NCBI GenBank assembly: GCA_900155495.1
Contig: FTLJ01000223.1
Span: forward strand, 18,824 to 82,823
Length of the DNA: 64,000 nt
Source: Porogramme epimiltina
Taxonomy: Eukaryota > Basidiomycota > Agaricomycetes > Polyporales > Polyporaceae
Direction of reading: 5' to 3'
Below are positions 11,801 to 24,701 of the stretch, one piece after another; the first letter of the stretch is position 1; each line of letters opens with the position of its first letter. A program made the position numbers and the translations under genes. The notes under the pieces were generated by a model. The model made no database searches. It was not told the DNA's origin and saw nothing but the letters and a program-made list of their open reading frames with translations.

Positions 11801-14174
11801 CTCCACTTCCACCCCAAGAACTCGGATTGGATCATTTGGACCGGGAGCGAGGGTTGCACAGGCTTCGGGGAGAACTGTCACGTGCAGACGCACTACTCCC
11901 TGGACAACGGGCGCAAATGGGAGGAGGTCGGCAAGTATATGCGCAACTGTGCTTGGGCGCGCGATGAAGAACTTCTCGTGGACCCGCGCCAGATTATATG
12001 CGAATCGTTCAAGGACAAGAAGGGTAACCAGCGCGCGTTCACGATGGACAACCCCCTTGAACTCATTGGCGGCACGGACTTCTTCAATAAGCAGACGAAG
12101 CTCTTCGACCATGTCGTTGGTTTCGCGAAGTTCTCGGAGTTCTTGATCGTCGCGGAGGTAAGTCCTGCATCCGGGTACGTTGCTCACGCCAGGGAGCTCA
12201 TGCCAGTTTCAGTACCAAACACAAAAACGTACTCTGGACATCCAAGTCTCGCTTGACGGACGAATTTTCGCCCCTGGCGAGTTCCCACCCAACATGCGTC
12301 CGGAACAGCATGTAAGTAGTACGGTGTCCGCTCCCCCAAGATGATACTCACCATTTCCCAGGCGTACACCATCCTCGAGTCGAGCACGAAATCCGTCTTC
12401 CTTCACGTGACCACCTCGGAGCCACCAGCGCCTTTCTGGGGTAACATCCTCAAATCAAACTCCAATGGAACGTACTTCGGCCTGTCTATCGACAATGTTA
12501 ACAGGAACGATGCTGGCTACGTCGACTTCGAGAAGATGATTGACCTCGACGGAATCGCGCTGATCAATGTTGTTGGGAATCCTCACGAAGCACCCTTGAC
12601 TGGACGTAAGCTGCTGCAGTCAAGGATCACGCACAATGATGGTAGGCTAGACGTCGCATCATCATTGCACCCTTCGCTCACAACTCACATAGGCGGCTCC
12701 TGGAGGCCCTTGACTCCGCCGTCCATGGACTCCCTAGGCAATCGCTACGCATGTGATAATACGGTTAGTTGATAGGCTCATGCCGCCAGCTCAAGCTCAT
12801 CCCTCCCAACAGAAGTGCGCTCTGCACGTCCATGGCTACACTGAACGCTACGACGTGCGCGCCACCTACAGTACACCCTCCGTCCCAGGGTTGATGATGG
12901 CAGTGGGCAACGTCGGTGAATACCTCGAAGGCTACGACCAAAGCGACACCTTCCTCAGCCGTGATGCGGGCTTTACTTGGGAGGAGGTCCACAAAGACGC
13001 GCACCTCTGGGAGTTTGGCGACTCAGGCTCGATCCTCATCATGGCGAACGACGAAGGTCCGACAGACCACGTCATGTTTAGCACTGACGAGGGCAAGAAG
13101 TGGCGCGAGTACAAATTCACGGACGAGGCCATACGTGTCAAGTCGATTGTCACAGTCCCCGAGGACACAAGCAGGCGCTTCATCCTCATGGGCTACTCCC
13201 CCCGTGCGAAGAATGGCGCGGTCGCGGTTCACCTCGACTTCTCGTCCTTGACGCGCAAGATGTGCAAGCTCGACCCCGAGGACCCTGTCAACGACGATTT
13301 CGAGCTGTGGAGCCCTAGTGAGGAGCGCGAAGAACAGTGCTTGTTCGGACATCAGGTACGTCCTTACAGTGCATACACGATGCATCATATGGCCGTTTTA
13401 CTCACAGGTGCTGCAGACACTTTACCACCGACGCCGGCGTCACGCCCAATGTATTGTGGGCGATCAGGAGAAGGCAAAGGTGAAGATCGTCAAGAACTGC
13501 GAGTGCAAGCAAATCGACTTCGAGTGGTACGTCCCTTTGACGTTCCTCGGGTGTGACGCGATATTGACGCCTTTACAGTGAATTCAATCACGTACGAGAA
13601 AACGGAGAGTGCGTCCTTCTCCCAGGCCTCGGCCCTAGGGACCCGGACATGGCAGCGCAGTGCCGCGACGGCGCCTCAGAGTGGTACGACCTGACCGCCT
13701 ACCGCAAGATCCCCGTCTCGACTTGCGAAGGCGGCACCCGATTGGACCGTGGCACAGCACACCCGTGCCCAGGCATCAGCGGCCACGGCTCGTTCTTCTG
13801 GCTCATGATGTTCTTCATCCCCATTGCTTTCGCGGGCCTCATCGGCTACTGGTGGCACCGCCGCGGAAGCTCTCGCAGAGGGTACGTCTCTTTCCCCTTC
13901 CAGGCTATGTACTACAAACTAACAATCGGGCTGCAGAGCGATTCGTCTACCAGGTGGGGAGGCGGGTCCGCGATACAGCGACGACTCTGGGGTGCTGTCG
14001 ACGCTGGCGAGCATCCCGTGGTTCCTCATCGGCCTCGGGGGCATCGCGTACGAGTGGGTCGCAGAAAAGGTCGAGTCTGCGTACGTTCAGATGCGCGGGC
14101 GCAGCGGGTACGGTTACCGGAACCTGTCTGCGGACGAGGACGCGCAGATCCTGCGGTTCGAGGACGAGGAGTGA
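8872..14174 (+). CDS. VPS10: VPS10/sortilin-type vacuolar sorting receptor
   Basis: Sixteen exons joined by short GT...AG introns, each keeping frame, give 1,466 aa. Exons: 8872-9009, 9061-9195, 9244-9447, 9622-10309, 10361-10724, 10782-11022, 11072-11181, 11236-11461, 11516-12157, 12213-12311, 12362-12641, 12693-12763, 12813-13355, 13408-13526, 13579-13881, 13937-14174. A signal peptide opens the protein. Two ten-bladed Vps10 propellers follow, marked by many Asp-box repeats ([40 protein letters not shown]), each closed by a cysteine-rich module ([20 protein letters not shown]). Then come a transmembrane helix ([20 protein letters not shown]), a second hydrophobic stretch and an acidic tail holding YVQM and YRNL, which fit YxxPhi sorting signals. 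The family carries carboxypeptidase Y and other hydrolases from late Golgi to endosome and is recycled by retromer. Yeast Vps10 is 1,579 aa, so this is near full length. Confidence 0.95.
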
Positions 14175-16464
14175 GCCGCACCGCGTGGACTGCGCTAGAA
14201 GGCCGGAGGGGAGACGGGGCCGCGCGGCTCTGCTGGCGCGCTGCTGCCGTCGTGTCGTACACCTAGCATTGTTGTTGATTACTAGTACTGCCTCCGTCGG
14301 GCTCGCTGACTGCTAATACGCTCTCGAGTACACTCTGCCCCAGTATAGCTCTGGATGTATATGCCTATTGTATGTATTGTCGTGTCGCGGGGTCGGCTCG
14401 CGGCATGGATCGGAAGGGACTCTATATAATTATTTAGTTCCAAACCAACCCTATCCTTCAACGTGACTAAAGTCGGTACTGTAGGAGGCAGGAGAAGTCT
14501 CAGAAGGTGACATGCCCTGCACGATCTCGTCAAAGGGGCGTCTGTTGCATTGGGAGCGTGAGCCGCGCGGCAGGCCGTACTGTACTACCTGTGTTCAGAT
14601 GTAACACTGACCGGAGCATATAAAGGCTGACGGAGGGAAGAAAGTAGGGCGGCCCGGGGGTATACGGACCTTTCTCCTCCACTTGACCGAGACCATGCTA
14701 CAGGGCCAATGAGCATGCAGGAACCAACGAAGCCCCCCATACCCCGAACATGCCGGGCCTGAGTAGGGGGGTCAGATCGGGGTGAGGGTTAGTCCGGCTG
14801 CACAGAGGGACGGGCGATGAGGCAGGCTCGACGTACTCGTGGAACGCTCCATGGCACATCTGGCAAGGGCGAACATGCCCCTTGGCGTCCATACTACGCA
14901 GACGTGAAGCGAGCAGTGGGCCGCGACTTCTGTCAGAATTGTTGTCGTCTCCCCGACCACGGCGGCGCGCTGGGGTTGCCGAGTAGAGGTGGTGGTGGCG
15001 GCCGGTTTACAGGTCGCGGGAAACATGAAGGCCGTGGTGAACGGGCCACATATCATAAGCGGTTGATGGTTCGGCGGAGAGCAGAAGGGCGGGGTCAAGG
15101 GAAGCGCGTCCTATGGGCGCGACAGCGAGTACGGGAGCTGTATTGATGGCGGCTGTCCCGACCAAAGCGCTGTGCAGCGCTGTCGGAGGTTTGGTAGATG
15201 CGGAGTCAAGCTGGGAGTAGATAATGTCAGTACGAGCCGAGTGCGAGCGGAGTATGCACGGCTAGTAGGGGCAGGGTGGTGTGGCATGTGTGGGTAAAGT
15301 GTGAGTAGTAGAGCAGGGGCGGGCTCACCTTCGTTGAGGTTGTGCAATGAGCATAGCTAGAAACAGACGGTGAATGAACGGTCTCGGCCGCTGTTGCGAA
15401 TGGTAGGTCCACGATCGGGACCATGGACGACAGTGTTGCAAGGTGTACAATGATGTGAACAGGGCGTTGTCAGCATTAGGGAAGACGAGGGTCGTCGAGG
15501 AAGCCTTGTTGTGCACGGCGGTCCAGCGAGTGTAGGGGGGACGGTGTGCAGATACCATGCGCCCAAGTGAGGCTCACTATCGCCCCTCGCAACCGAGTCG
15601 GGCTGGACCCACGGGTTCCATATGTCGGCATCCTCAGGCGCGAGACGAGCGTTGCCTAGTAGCGCCTTCAGTGCGTGCGACCATGACCTGTCCGGCGCAG
15701 CGAATTAGACCGATAACGGGAATTTGTAGAGAAGCCTCCAAAGTTTGCAAACCTGCGTAGCGATTTATTGTAATGACCAAGGTGCCCATTGCCCTGCGCA
15801 ATGTGCCAGAATGTGCCCAACTAGTGGCGGGAGCTGCTAGCGTCAACCTTGGCACACGGCTGGTTTTCATCGGCCGATATCTCCGACCATCCGACTTTCC
15901 CGGACACTCACTAAGCCGCTGGCCTGGGTGGCAAGTTGCGCAGGTTTACCACTTCAACTTCGATCTCGCCCCGGCCCACGCGTTGTGCATCGTGGTGCAT
16001 TCGATCTTACCATGCATCATTCACAAGAATGCCACTCTCTACTGCTAGTGAGGAAAGTTGAGCCGGCGTCCAAGATTTGCTGGCAGCTATGAGTCGGTCC
16101 ACCTTGATGATTACCGCGGCCTCCAGTCAAGACGTCTGCCATTTTTGTCGCCGCGAACAACTTCGATCAGGCGTAGGCTCTCCGTGGCTATGCGCCATCT
16201 CGGTATGTCTCGCATGCTAACTGCTAAACGCCGCTGCAGTCTGATAGGAGGACTTGCGTGGTCCTAGCCTTTAGCTGGGTCGAGGTTGCCCTGCTCGAGC
16301 AATAACGGTGCTTATTTATTTACCTAGGACCATCGGTTTCTCCCAGAGGATCCCTTGTGATGACCTAGTGTAAGTGGCACCATCTCCTAAAGGCCAAACG
16401 CTGTCTCATCCCCGTCGCAGTGCCCAGAGATATGGATGGAAGCCAAGAGATTAGGACAGCAAAC
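14175..16464. other. Intergenic spacer, no supported gene
   Basis: Contains the 3' flank of the VPS10-type gene. Several open frames of 60-110 codons exist on both strands, but none has a family motif or plausible splice structure. A TATAAA-like string lies near 14618 without a recognisable gene after it. Confidence 0.4.
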
Positions 16465-16563
16465 TTCTCGCCACCTTCTCGCCGCCTGCTCGCCGCCTGC
16501 TCGCCGCCTGCTCGCCGCCTGCTCGCCGCCTGCTCGCCGCCTGCTCGCCGCCTGCTCGCCGCC
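16465..16563 (+). repeat. 11-bp minisatellite, nine units
   Basis: Nine head-to-tail copies of an 11-bp unit, consensus TGCTCGCCGCC. The first two units differ slightly (TTCTCGCCACC, TTCTCGCCGCC) and the remaining seven are identical. The exactness of the last seven suggests recent expansion by slippage. Because 11 is not a multiple of 3, adding or losing a unit would shift any reading frame, so a coding role is unlikely. It lies about 350 bp upstream of the first plus-strand DUF6533-like gene. Confidence 0.95.
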
Positions 16564-16918
16564 TTCGGGCGTTGGAGCCCTCCGGATAAAGTCCGCGCTC
16601 TCAAAATAGTCTAGGTTCGCCCTCTGCTATGTCGCGGTCCCCATGTATCATTCTCAATCTCCAAGGCATATGTTGATTCTTCCTCGCAGACGTTCATGTC
16701 CGGGGTGCCCGGGCATCTCATCTTGTCAATATTATGGCATTGGGCTGTGGTTAGAGAGAACTGTGTCTACGGTCACTGCCAGCCCACCCTTCTGTGGCCT
16801 ACTCACGTCATGTCATGACTGAGGTTCTATGCTACCGTGACGGGTACAAAAATGTCGCAGGGCAATCCATAGTCAAGCAATCCCCTCATTAGCCATTCCC
16901 TAAACCCCAACCTGGACG

Positions 16919-18647
16919 ATGCCCCTCATTTTTCCGGGTTCCCTCGATGCTTCCAGCCTAGTCTCAGACTACGGCAGCCTGTGAGTATGTCGACTTCGCC
17001 CGAGATATCTTGCTGACGCGCAATCTTTCCAGCTCTATCAACTCGTACAGTCGCGTGGCGACAGCTGGTATGGGTGACTCCTTTGGTCCTCAGAACGGGT
17101 TTTACTTACGAGAGGTTTTTAAGCTTTTGTAACCTACGACTATTTCATCACTCTCGACGAGGAAGTTAAGCTGTTCTGGAACCGCAAATGGAGCATAGCC
17201 TCAGCCCTGTTCCTCATCAATCGTTACCTGGTGCTCATCCTTCGACTCTGCAACCTCCTTGGCTTCGTGCATATGCCCGACCACGTGCGCCGTTTCTTAT
17301 GCCTCTTGTCATTTGACACAACTTCTAAGATGGCGCTGCCTGTTACAGAGGTGTGCTCGTTCGCGTATTGCTTCGAAAGCACTGCTCAGATTACTCCTGT
17401 AGATGCGCCACTTCGGCGGAGGTGGTCCTAGCATTTACGCTCTTGCAATATGTTCCATGGGCATGTATGTCTCTAGCTCTTGCTCAAAGGGTGTGGAAGC
17501 TGGCTGACAAGATTTTAGTGTTCTCAGCAATGCGCGCACTCGCATTAACGCAAAACCGCCCCCTCGCATCCCTCATATTAATCCTTTACCTCACCACGCC
17601 AGCGATTAATCTAGTGCGTCCCGATTTTAGTCTTATGTATACTCTCCTCGTCCTGATCATATCTGGTTCTAGTCTTTGTTCCCTCTTGGTTTCACCGGCG
17701 CTCAAGACCCGATCTTTGGTTGTACAGAAGTGAATCCAATGAGTTTTGAGTTATCACGCAAGTAAGTTTGTCTCACGTGCCAGTATGACACGCTCTCACC
17801 CTTTTGAATCATTAGGTGTATGTTTGCTCCTCTTAACTCTGCAGCACGGCCTGACGAAATTTCCCACCGGACAGTTGTGATTATATGTCGGACTTGCTTT
17901 ATGCTAGCAGACATTTTGCTTATCGGCATCACGTGGAGAAAGTTTCATGGACCAGGGAGCGTCGGACACAGCGCCATCGTTGGCCGTGGCGGTCCTTCGT
18001 TCGCCACTGTACTCCTGCATGATGGCAAGTATCTCATGAGCACCAAAGTAGCTTCCAGACACTAACACAAAGCGGGGTTGCGCAGGCACATTGTATTTCA
18101 CGTATGATTCTCCTACCATGTCTTTTGGAACCATCTTGACGAACTCGAAACCTCAGGGTTCTCCTTTTCCTCCACACCCTCCACTTGACACTATCCCTCT
18201 TCTCGGTAATTGTCATATTTTGTCCCGGCGCCAGTCATCTACTCACCATATTTATAGATCCATGTCGCTCTAGAGAGCCTGAGCTACGGATACGTCACAG
18301 TTTTCACAGAAGCGTGCGTACCTTCTACTGAATCACTCATGAGTATACTGTTGAAACACGTTCTTAGCGTGTCAGCTGTACTCGTGTCACGCTTCCTGTT
18401 AGATCTGCAGGCTGCTCACAGGCACGCGACCGGCGGAAGCTACCTCAGTCAAGGCACGGTGGGTAGTTCTCCCGGCTTCGGCGCCGGCGCCGGAACCTTA
18501 GTCTTCGCGGGCTCCCTAGCTTCGTTCGCATTCCCGGAAACCGGCGCCCCGGACGAGAACCGTATGTCCATGGAGGACTATGTCATGGCAGGGGACCATG
18601 AATCGCAGAAAACTCTTAGCGTCCTTAAACTCACCCTGGAGTCTTGA
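16919..18647 (+). CDS. DUF6533-like multi-pass membrane protein, copy D
   Basis: Exon 1 starts at ATG 16919 and ends at a GTGAGT donor (16980). Exon 2 reads INSYSRVATA. Exon 3 (from about 17129) has YDYFITLDEEVKLFW and LINRYLVLI. Later exons carry VLAFTLLQYVPWA, FSAMRALALTQNRPLASLIL, SRTV-type helix IICRTCFMLADILLIGITW with FATVLLHDG before its donor, and GTLYFT. The last exon has VSRFLLDLQAAHRHA and a Ser/Gly-rich acidic tail ending at TGA 18645-18647. All family blocks are present in order and open, so this copy looks intact. It is first of three direct tandem copies (D, E, F) spaced about 0.6 and 1.3 kb apart. Function unknown; about seven membrane helices expected. Confidence 0.7.
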
Positions 18648-19278
18648 AGGTCCCCCCTTGTATTTGCACGACCATTTACTCGTTGCAATCTAACTGAGCT
18701 CAGTCGTCTCATAGAACGCCGAACAGGCTATCCGCATCCTTTCTAACGCCGCCAACACTAAAATCGGCATTGTAGCGGGCTTAGACGTGCAGATGGTCCC
18801 TGGATGCCCTTTAGGAAAGGTACTTGAGAAGATTGTACTATACCCCTGTTTTCTTCAAGGCTTTATGGATGAATTATTGTTAGAGAAGTGCTCCATGGGA
18901 CCCCTTCCTCCGACCACATATGCAAGGCGGCAGCTTCATTCATGACCCCCGACAACATACTGACTCGTCTATATCATCTAGGCTATTGGTGACGAAGCAG
19001 TCGAGTTTCCTGAGAAACCGAGCTCTCAGCATTCTGCGTATCATAGATGGAAGTCCACGAATCTGATGCGCGTGTCCTGTCGGCGATCCGACTTCTGAAG
19101 GACTTCGGGAACACAGCCGGCGTTCACTGCAGCTACTGTATAATGATCTAACCTTAAGTTTATCCCGGTTCACTTATAACACGCTCTCGGTCCTCTGATA
19201 TGAAATGGAATCCTCATAAACGTATTCTGGAGTCCTTCGGGTGGGTTTTGATCCCACTTTTCAACGACCGGGTCGACG
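18648..19278. other. Intergenic spacer between copies D and E
   Basis: Must hold the 3' end of copy D and the promoter of copy E. No additional gene or repeat recognised. Confidence 0.4.
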
Positions 19279-21049
19279 ATGGATGCGATCTCAGCAATTA
19301 TCGCAAACTATGCCGCCTTGTGAGTGTGTCGTCTTCTGTCTGGACATCTCATTGACACCCGAATTTCGCTGTCACAGCCTCAGAGCGAACTACTCCGGCG
19401 TCGCTGTCTCCAGTAAATCGTCCATCGGTAATTTACATAAAGTCAAGCTAATACACCATTCATTCACCAGCGCTCGTCATGTACGAGTACATCATCACCT
19501 TCGGGCAGGAAGTGAACCTCTTCTGGTATGGGCGAGCGAATGTCACGGGCGCGCTGGTGCTGTTCGTACTGAACAGATACCTGAATCTTGGCCTTCTCAT
19601 GTACCAGCTGATGAGCGCATTTATAACGTTCTCCGACAAGGTACGTCTTGCATCTCCTTAAGCTCTAACCCTCACCTGATGGTGCCACCTTTCAGGGGTG
19701 CGTGAGCCCATACGCATTACATATGCCACAATTCTCACTTAGATCTCAAAGATGCCAGAGCTCGGGGGCAGCAATTCAAGTTCTCTCAACCGTTCAATAT
19801 CTCATTTGGGGAAGTAAGCGTATGATCGCAGGCTTAATTTAAACAAGTGACTGATTATGTTCACGTTAGCGTTTTCTGGCCTCCGTGCATTCGCACTGAG
19901 TAGAAGTTGGCTCGTTTCCACTTTGGTTTTTCTTTTATCAATGGTTACATTCGGATTGAATGTGGTCAGTGGCTTGGATCTTGTGATTAGTCCCTCGTTA
20001 ATCGAATATTCTCAGCGTACGACGTTGATCTCCGCATCCATGGGCATGAACATACCCCAGATCGGATGCGTGGATGCGTCCGGTTTGAGCCCAGAACTCA
20101 CGAGGAGGTGAGTTGTGACTCAAATGGGGTCCTAAATACCTATTTACTATTCATATTTATTTAGATGTATGTCCAGACCTCAGGCACTCAATTTCTATGT
20201 TTTCAATGATTGCTCCACAGATCTCATTGCATCTCGCACCTGCTTAATGTCTGCCGATGCTCTCCTTGTTTTAGTCACGTGGCACGCTCTCTACGTCCGC
20301 GGTGCACGCAAAGTCAGTTTGAAAGGAGGAAGTTTCGTGCACGTTCTGCTCCGAGACGGTATGTTTTGCACACAAATATGTCTACTTACAAGCATTAGAC
20401 TTACATCGCTCTCTCTTCGACTACAGGCACCATTTACTTCGCGTAACATGTCCCTCTAGCTCTCCATCTGCAGCTCATCATAACTTATAGTCATTTCGTG
20501 TAGGATACTTGTGGTCTTGAACACTATGCATCTTACATTATCGTTACTCTCCATAGTAAGTGCTGCTCTTTAATGTGGAAGACGGACTATAGATGTTATA
20601 CGCTCCTACCGGCTTAGATTACTTTCCCTCTCCTCTTCACAAGCGACATTCCTATCTTCACGGCGCCGTAGGTTGCTACCTATAGGTGTGAACCGATGAT
20701 ATCCTCACAGCGGCTCCCTCACAGCCTCACCGCTATCCTCGTCGCCAGATTTCAATTCGACCTGCAGGCCGCAAACCGCAAAGCTGTCGACATTGGAACG
20801 CTCTCTAACGAACAAGGGGACGGACCGCATTCACACTCCGGCACTCGGTCGCTCATTTTTGAGCGTGCCGTAGGCTCCCTTGCCGCATCCACCGGGATCA
20901 TTGAAGACTACGATATTGATGACGATACTTCAAGCCTCGGGGATCCCGTTCTGGACAAGCCCGAAGAACATAGGAGCATCAGCGATGCCGGGGAAGCCGC
21001 GCGTATCACGGAAGGACATGAGATAACTGAAGTTCCACTGGCCGCGTAG
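19279..21049 (+). CDS. DUF6533-like multi-pass membrane protein, copy E
   Basis: Best-resolved plus-strand copy. Exon 1 19279-19319 (MDAISAIIANYAA...), exon 2 19378-19412, exon 3 19471-19640 with YEYIITFGQEVNLFW and LNRYLNLGLLMYQL, exon 4 from 19696 ending in IQVLSTVQYLIW. A later exon has FSGLRAFALSRSWLVSTLVF. Then comes the GMNIPQIGCV loop, SRTCLMSADALLVLVTW with FVHVLLRDG before a GTATGT donor, GTIYF, LNTMHLTLSLLS, and a final exon with VARFQFDLQAANRKA, SLIFERAVGSLAAS and a long acidic tail to TAG 21047-21049. No internal stop in any block. The C-terminal LIFERAVGSL motif recurs in copies F and K, so it is a true family feature rather than noise. Confidence 0.75.
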
Positions 21050-22391
21050 ATTCAGTGCAGCGGCTTCATATTGGGCGTTTGTTGTGTCGTACCTTTGGAA
21101 GACTCGCTCGTACGTAGTACCGTTTGCACCATTCTCATACCATGATGCGCATCACCGTGCAAGGACTTGAAACACAGGCGCAGAGGTGAAGTTACCGGCG
21201 GGGAGTTGGGCCCTTGGACATAGTACACAGGTCCTATTGTCCTTGAAGGCACGGTGAACATTTGGATAAATGGGGATGTGTTAGCTATCTGGCTCCCTGG
21301 AGGCTATGTTTGAATGGGGGTGGCAGAGCATTGGTGGGACTACGCGCGGGCGCGACTCGCGGCGGCGCAAGCTGGATGGGCGCCGGGCGCCAGCTGCCTA
21401 AAACGCCGTGGGAAATCAACTTCGAGTAGCACGTGCATTATGCTCTATTAGCGCCGTGCCGTATCCGTTGACCGTGAAGTTGCGTTGAAGAGGAAGTCAT
21501 TAACTTTCTGCTTACTACAGCCCACCGGTTGTATCCACGCAGCGGGGGGGCGGCCCTCTGTTTATGAAGTATTACTAGAGAATCTCAACATCCAAACATG
21601 AGCAAACCCGGTGTAGGTTTCACACATCGAACAGCGAAGGTTCCACCATCACCACCAAGGATTTTCATCCAGAACGCGTCGGCGGCGGCCGGACCAGGTG
21701 CGTGCCCTCCATCACCCCTTCTTCCCCTCAAACCCCGGTCCGCGGTGTTTTCTGAGGTGCTTAGACGGCTATTCGGGACACCTTAAAATGTCCCCCGAGT
21801 GGAATATGTACCGCAGCTACTGCGCATTGCATGAAATTAGGCGATGCTGTGAGGGAATCGCACACGAAGAGCTCAGCCACGCTACCGGCGTTCCCGGGAG
21901 ACATTCATCTAGGCATAGAGTGGCAATACCTCACGACCTTTCAATACCGCATACGTACCTTGCTACCGCCTACAGCCATCTGAAACGCACGAGCTCGGGC
22001 ATTGCGCATCTTCTCTTTTGGATCGATACTATTTATCCTGTTTCCCATCACTGACAACTCCTCTCTTCAGGCTAGGGTACAGTGGGCGTCCGGAACTGAT
22101 GGCCTCCAACGAAAAGCCCTCGGAAATTTGCGTTCCGTGGCCATGCATTCCCATACTAATGGCAAAGGAAGCATGCTCCTATCAAAGACACCAGCCGCCC
22201 CTCCCCGCGATCATGAGCTTTTTTGCGCGCTCACTCTGTTTTCCGCCAGTTGCTACACCCGTTATGGCCTCGTTCTGCCATCATTAAGCGCTGCCGGCTA
22301 GCAAGTGGCCCATATAAATGGCAGCAATTTACGAACTCATCCCTGAAGTCGATCCTCTGGCAGGGTGCCCTCTTTCTACCCTTCTGTGAGC
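21050..22391. other. Intergenic spacer between copies E and F
   Basis: About 1.3 kb with only short unrelated open frames. A TATAAAT string at 22313-22319 lies about 75 bp before the start codon of copy F (listed separately). Nothing else supported. Confidence 0.4.
22313..22319 (+). promoter_or_regulatory. Candidate TATA box of copy F
   Basis: TATAAAT about 75 bp upstream of ATG 22392. A similar element at a similar distance precedes copy G, which supports a real promoter role. Confidence 0.5.
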
Positions 22392-24140
22392 ATGTCGTCC
22401 AACGATGATATCGCGTCTTTCATATTGGAGTATGCCGAATTGTACGTCCTGTATCTACCCTCATGCGCTCACAATCTGACGACCCCTGTTCATATTACTC
22501 AGTAAGACAGAATCGTATTGCACAATAGCCTCCGTGTGCAAGTCCCGTTCTTCAGTTTTCTGGTTACCTCTAATCTTTGTGACCATTCTAGTCTTGATCA
22601 TGTTCGAATATCTCTCCACCCTCTCCGATGAAATTCGGTTCTTTTGGGGTGGTCGGCTCACGGGGGCTGTTGCTCTCTTCTTGGCCAACCGTTATCTCAC
22701 CCTCGGATACTTCCTATACACGCTTGGGGCGAGTATCAACCCCAGTTCTCTCTCTGCCATAGTATGTGCACATGGTTATTGCCTCGACGTTGATCTCGAT
22801 GCTCATGTGTTTATAGGTGTGCGTCATTCCTAGACTAGTGCACTAGCTTCCGTCTTGCTCATCGCGCGTATAGTTGCGCGAACGCCGCAAAAGCGATCGA
22901 GGTTCTCGATATCTCGCAGTACGTAGTGTGGGCAAGTGCGTATTCATCGACCGGGTTTTCAACAACGCGAATTCTCATAATCGAGACAGCGTTCTCCGGG
23001 CTGCGTGCATATGCCCTTCACCAGAACGTTGCTTTTGGCACTTTCGTCTTTCTCTTGTCAATGGTGCCCTTCGGTGTCAACATGGTATTAGGTTTACTAT
23101 TCATAGACCTTTCGAAACTCTCTAATATTAGCAACGCGTAGGTTGAAATTGTGAGCACCAGCGGAGTAGTCATCCCGGTATTCGGATGCGTCGCTACTAG
23201 CACGGTGGGAGACGCGCTCGGAAGGAAGTACGTTGGTGAATTTCCATTCAACACCGAAGTTCCCCGTGCTGACTGTTGCGTCGCAGTTGTATGTCATCTG
23301 CACCGACTCCTCCGAATTCTTAACAATGCGCCATTGTTTCCAGTGACAATCACATCCAGGACATGCCTTATGACGGCGGACCTTCTCCTCGTATGCGCCA
23401 CCTGGTACAAGCTCGCTCAGTATCGCGGACTTGTCCAAACTCTGGGAAAGGAGACGTTCACAAACGTACTTTTGAAAGACGGTGAGTGTAGTGTTACGTT
23501 TTCGTAGTCGATGCCTCTATTCACTTTTGTCCTGGCACGTCTAGGTACCATATACTTCATGTGAGTATCCTTGGCTCCAATTTTTTGGTTCCTGAGGGCT
23601 GACCTGAGCTCAATAGGGTGCTATTCCTCTTGAACATGCTACACCTAACATTCACGTTCCTCTCTGTAAGGCCCTCATGTAGTCGAAGTCTTCAATCTCT
23701 GATAATGCTTTCAGCTCAACCAACCCAACACGACAGTCGCCTACGTTACTGTCTTCACAGACCCGTACGTTCTTCCTTCACCATTCCCAGTGCCCGGTGC
23801 CCGATGCTCACAGAGATGGCGTAGGTTGACGTCCATCCTCGTGTCACGCTTCCTTATCCATCTACAATCCGTCAAAGCTCTCAGCCAAGACGACTCCATA
23901 GTGCTAGAAAACGCGCAAATTGGGTCGCTCGTCTTCGAACGTGTTGTGGGCTCTCTTTGCACGTCCATCACCCAGGACGACTACGGGCGCTCCGCAATGG
24001 CAACACCCACGATTGCGGCTTCGGACGACTTAGAGCTCGACGAATGCAAGATATCCCCGAATGATGAGTCAAGCATTGAGCAAGTGTCCCTCTCACACAC
24101 TACCCCCGAGCGCGAATCTGTAGGGATGCGGATGGTATAA
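22392..24140 (+). CDS. DUF6533-like multi-pass membrane protein, copy F
   Basis: Starts MSSNDDIASFILEYAE with a GTACGT donor at 22442. Exon 2 has SYCTIAS. Exon 3 has FEYLSTLSDEIRFFW and LANRYLTLGYFLYTL. Exon 4 can be entered in frame only at the AG just after an in-frame TAG near 22836; it then reads AKAIEVLDISQYVVW. Later exons give FSGLRAYALHQNVAFGTFVF, GVVIPVFGCV, SRTCLMTADLLLVCATW with FTNVLLKDG, GTIYFM, LNMLHLTFTFLS and YVTVFTDP. The last exon has LVSRFLIHLQSVKA and SLVFERVVGSL and ends at TAA 24138-24140. All blocks are open, so the gene appears intact. Closest in its C-terminal block to copies E and K. Third of the D-E-F tandem set. Confidence 0.75.
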
Positions 24141-24701
24141 CCTGGTGAGTGGCGAATTTGAGACCATTCCTAACTCCGAGGCAACTGACCTCTGCCCTCA
24201 TCAACCAGTGTTTAATTGATACAGTCACAATGTATTAATATGCTCCGTGATATTTTGGCGCGTTAATCTACAATAGCTTTGTGCGACTTTCCAGCCCGTT
24301 CCACGGCTATGACAGACAGCCCTCGGAGGCATCGGCGTTCGGCAATCCTGGGGCCTGTATCGAGGAAGCCGCACGGGCGCCGCGAGACCACACGACGCGC
24401 GACGCGTCGACACGCCACGATCCGGCCTCGTTCGGGCTGTGCCTGAGCGCTTCGCCCGCGATCGACTTGCAACACATGGCGGCGGCCACGCCACCCTGAT
24501 TTGCCCGGGCCATTCTTTCCCCACCAAGGTGCGGATCGGCACACCCTGGACGATGGTTGACTCCGTCCCGGGTTCCCAGGCGGTCTTGTCACTATAGCTG
24601 TCAGGATTCTGTGGACGCCTCGGTTACGATGGCATTTGTACCCGGATATCCAGACACAACGGAGGGCCTCGAGTTTCCCCTGTTCTTCTCACTTTCCCGC
24701 C
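24141..24701. other. Intergenic spacer between copy F and first CFEM-like gene
   Basis: The 24263-24592 part is GC-rich with frames open on both strands, none with recognisable content. It presumably contains the promoter of the secreted-protein gene starting at 24702. Confidence 0.4.

Noticed and set aside
19240..19275. A stem GTGGG / CCCAC with TTTTGAT loop resembling a tRNA T-arm
   Set aside because: No matching acceptor, D-arm or anticodon arm upstream; loop lacks the usual TTC start.
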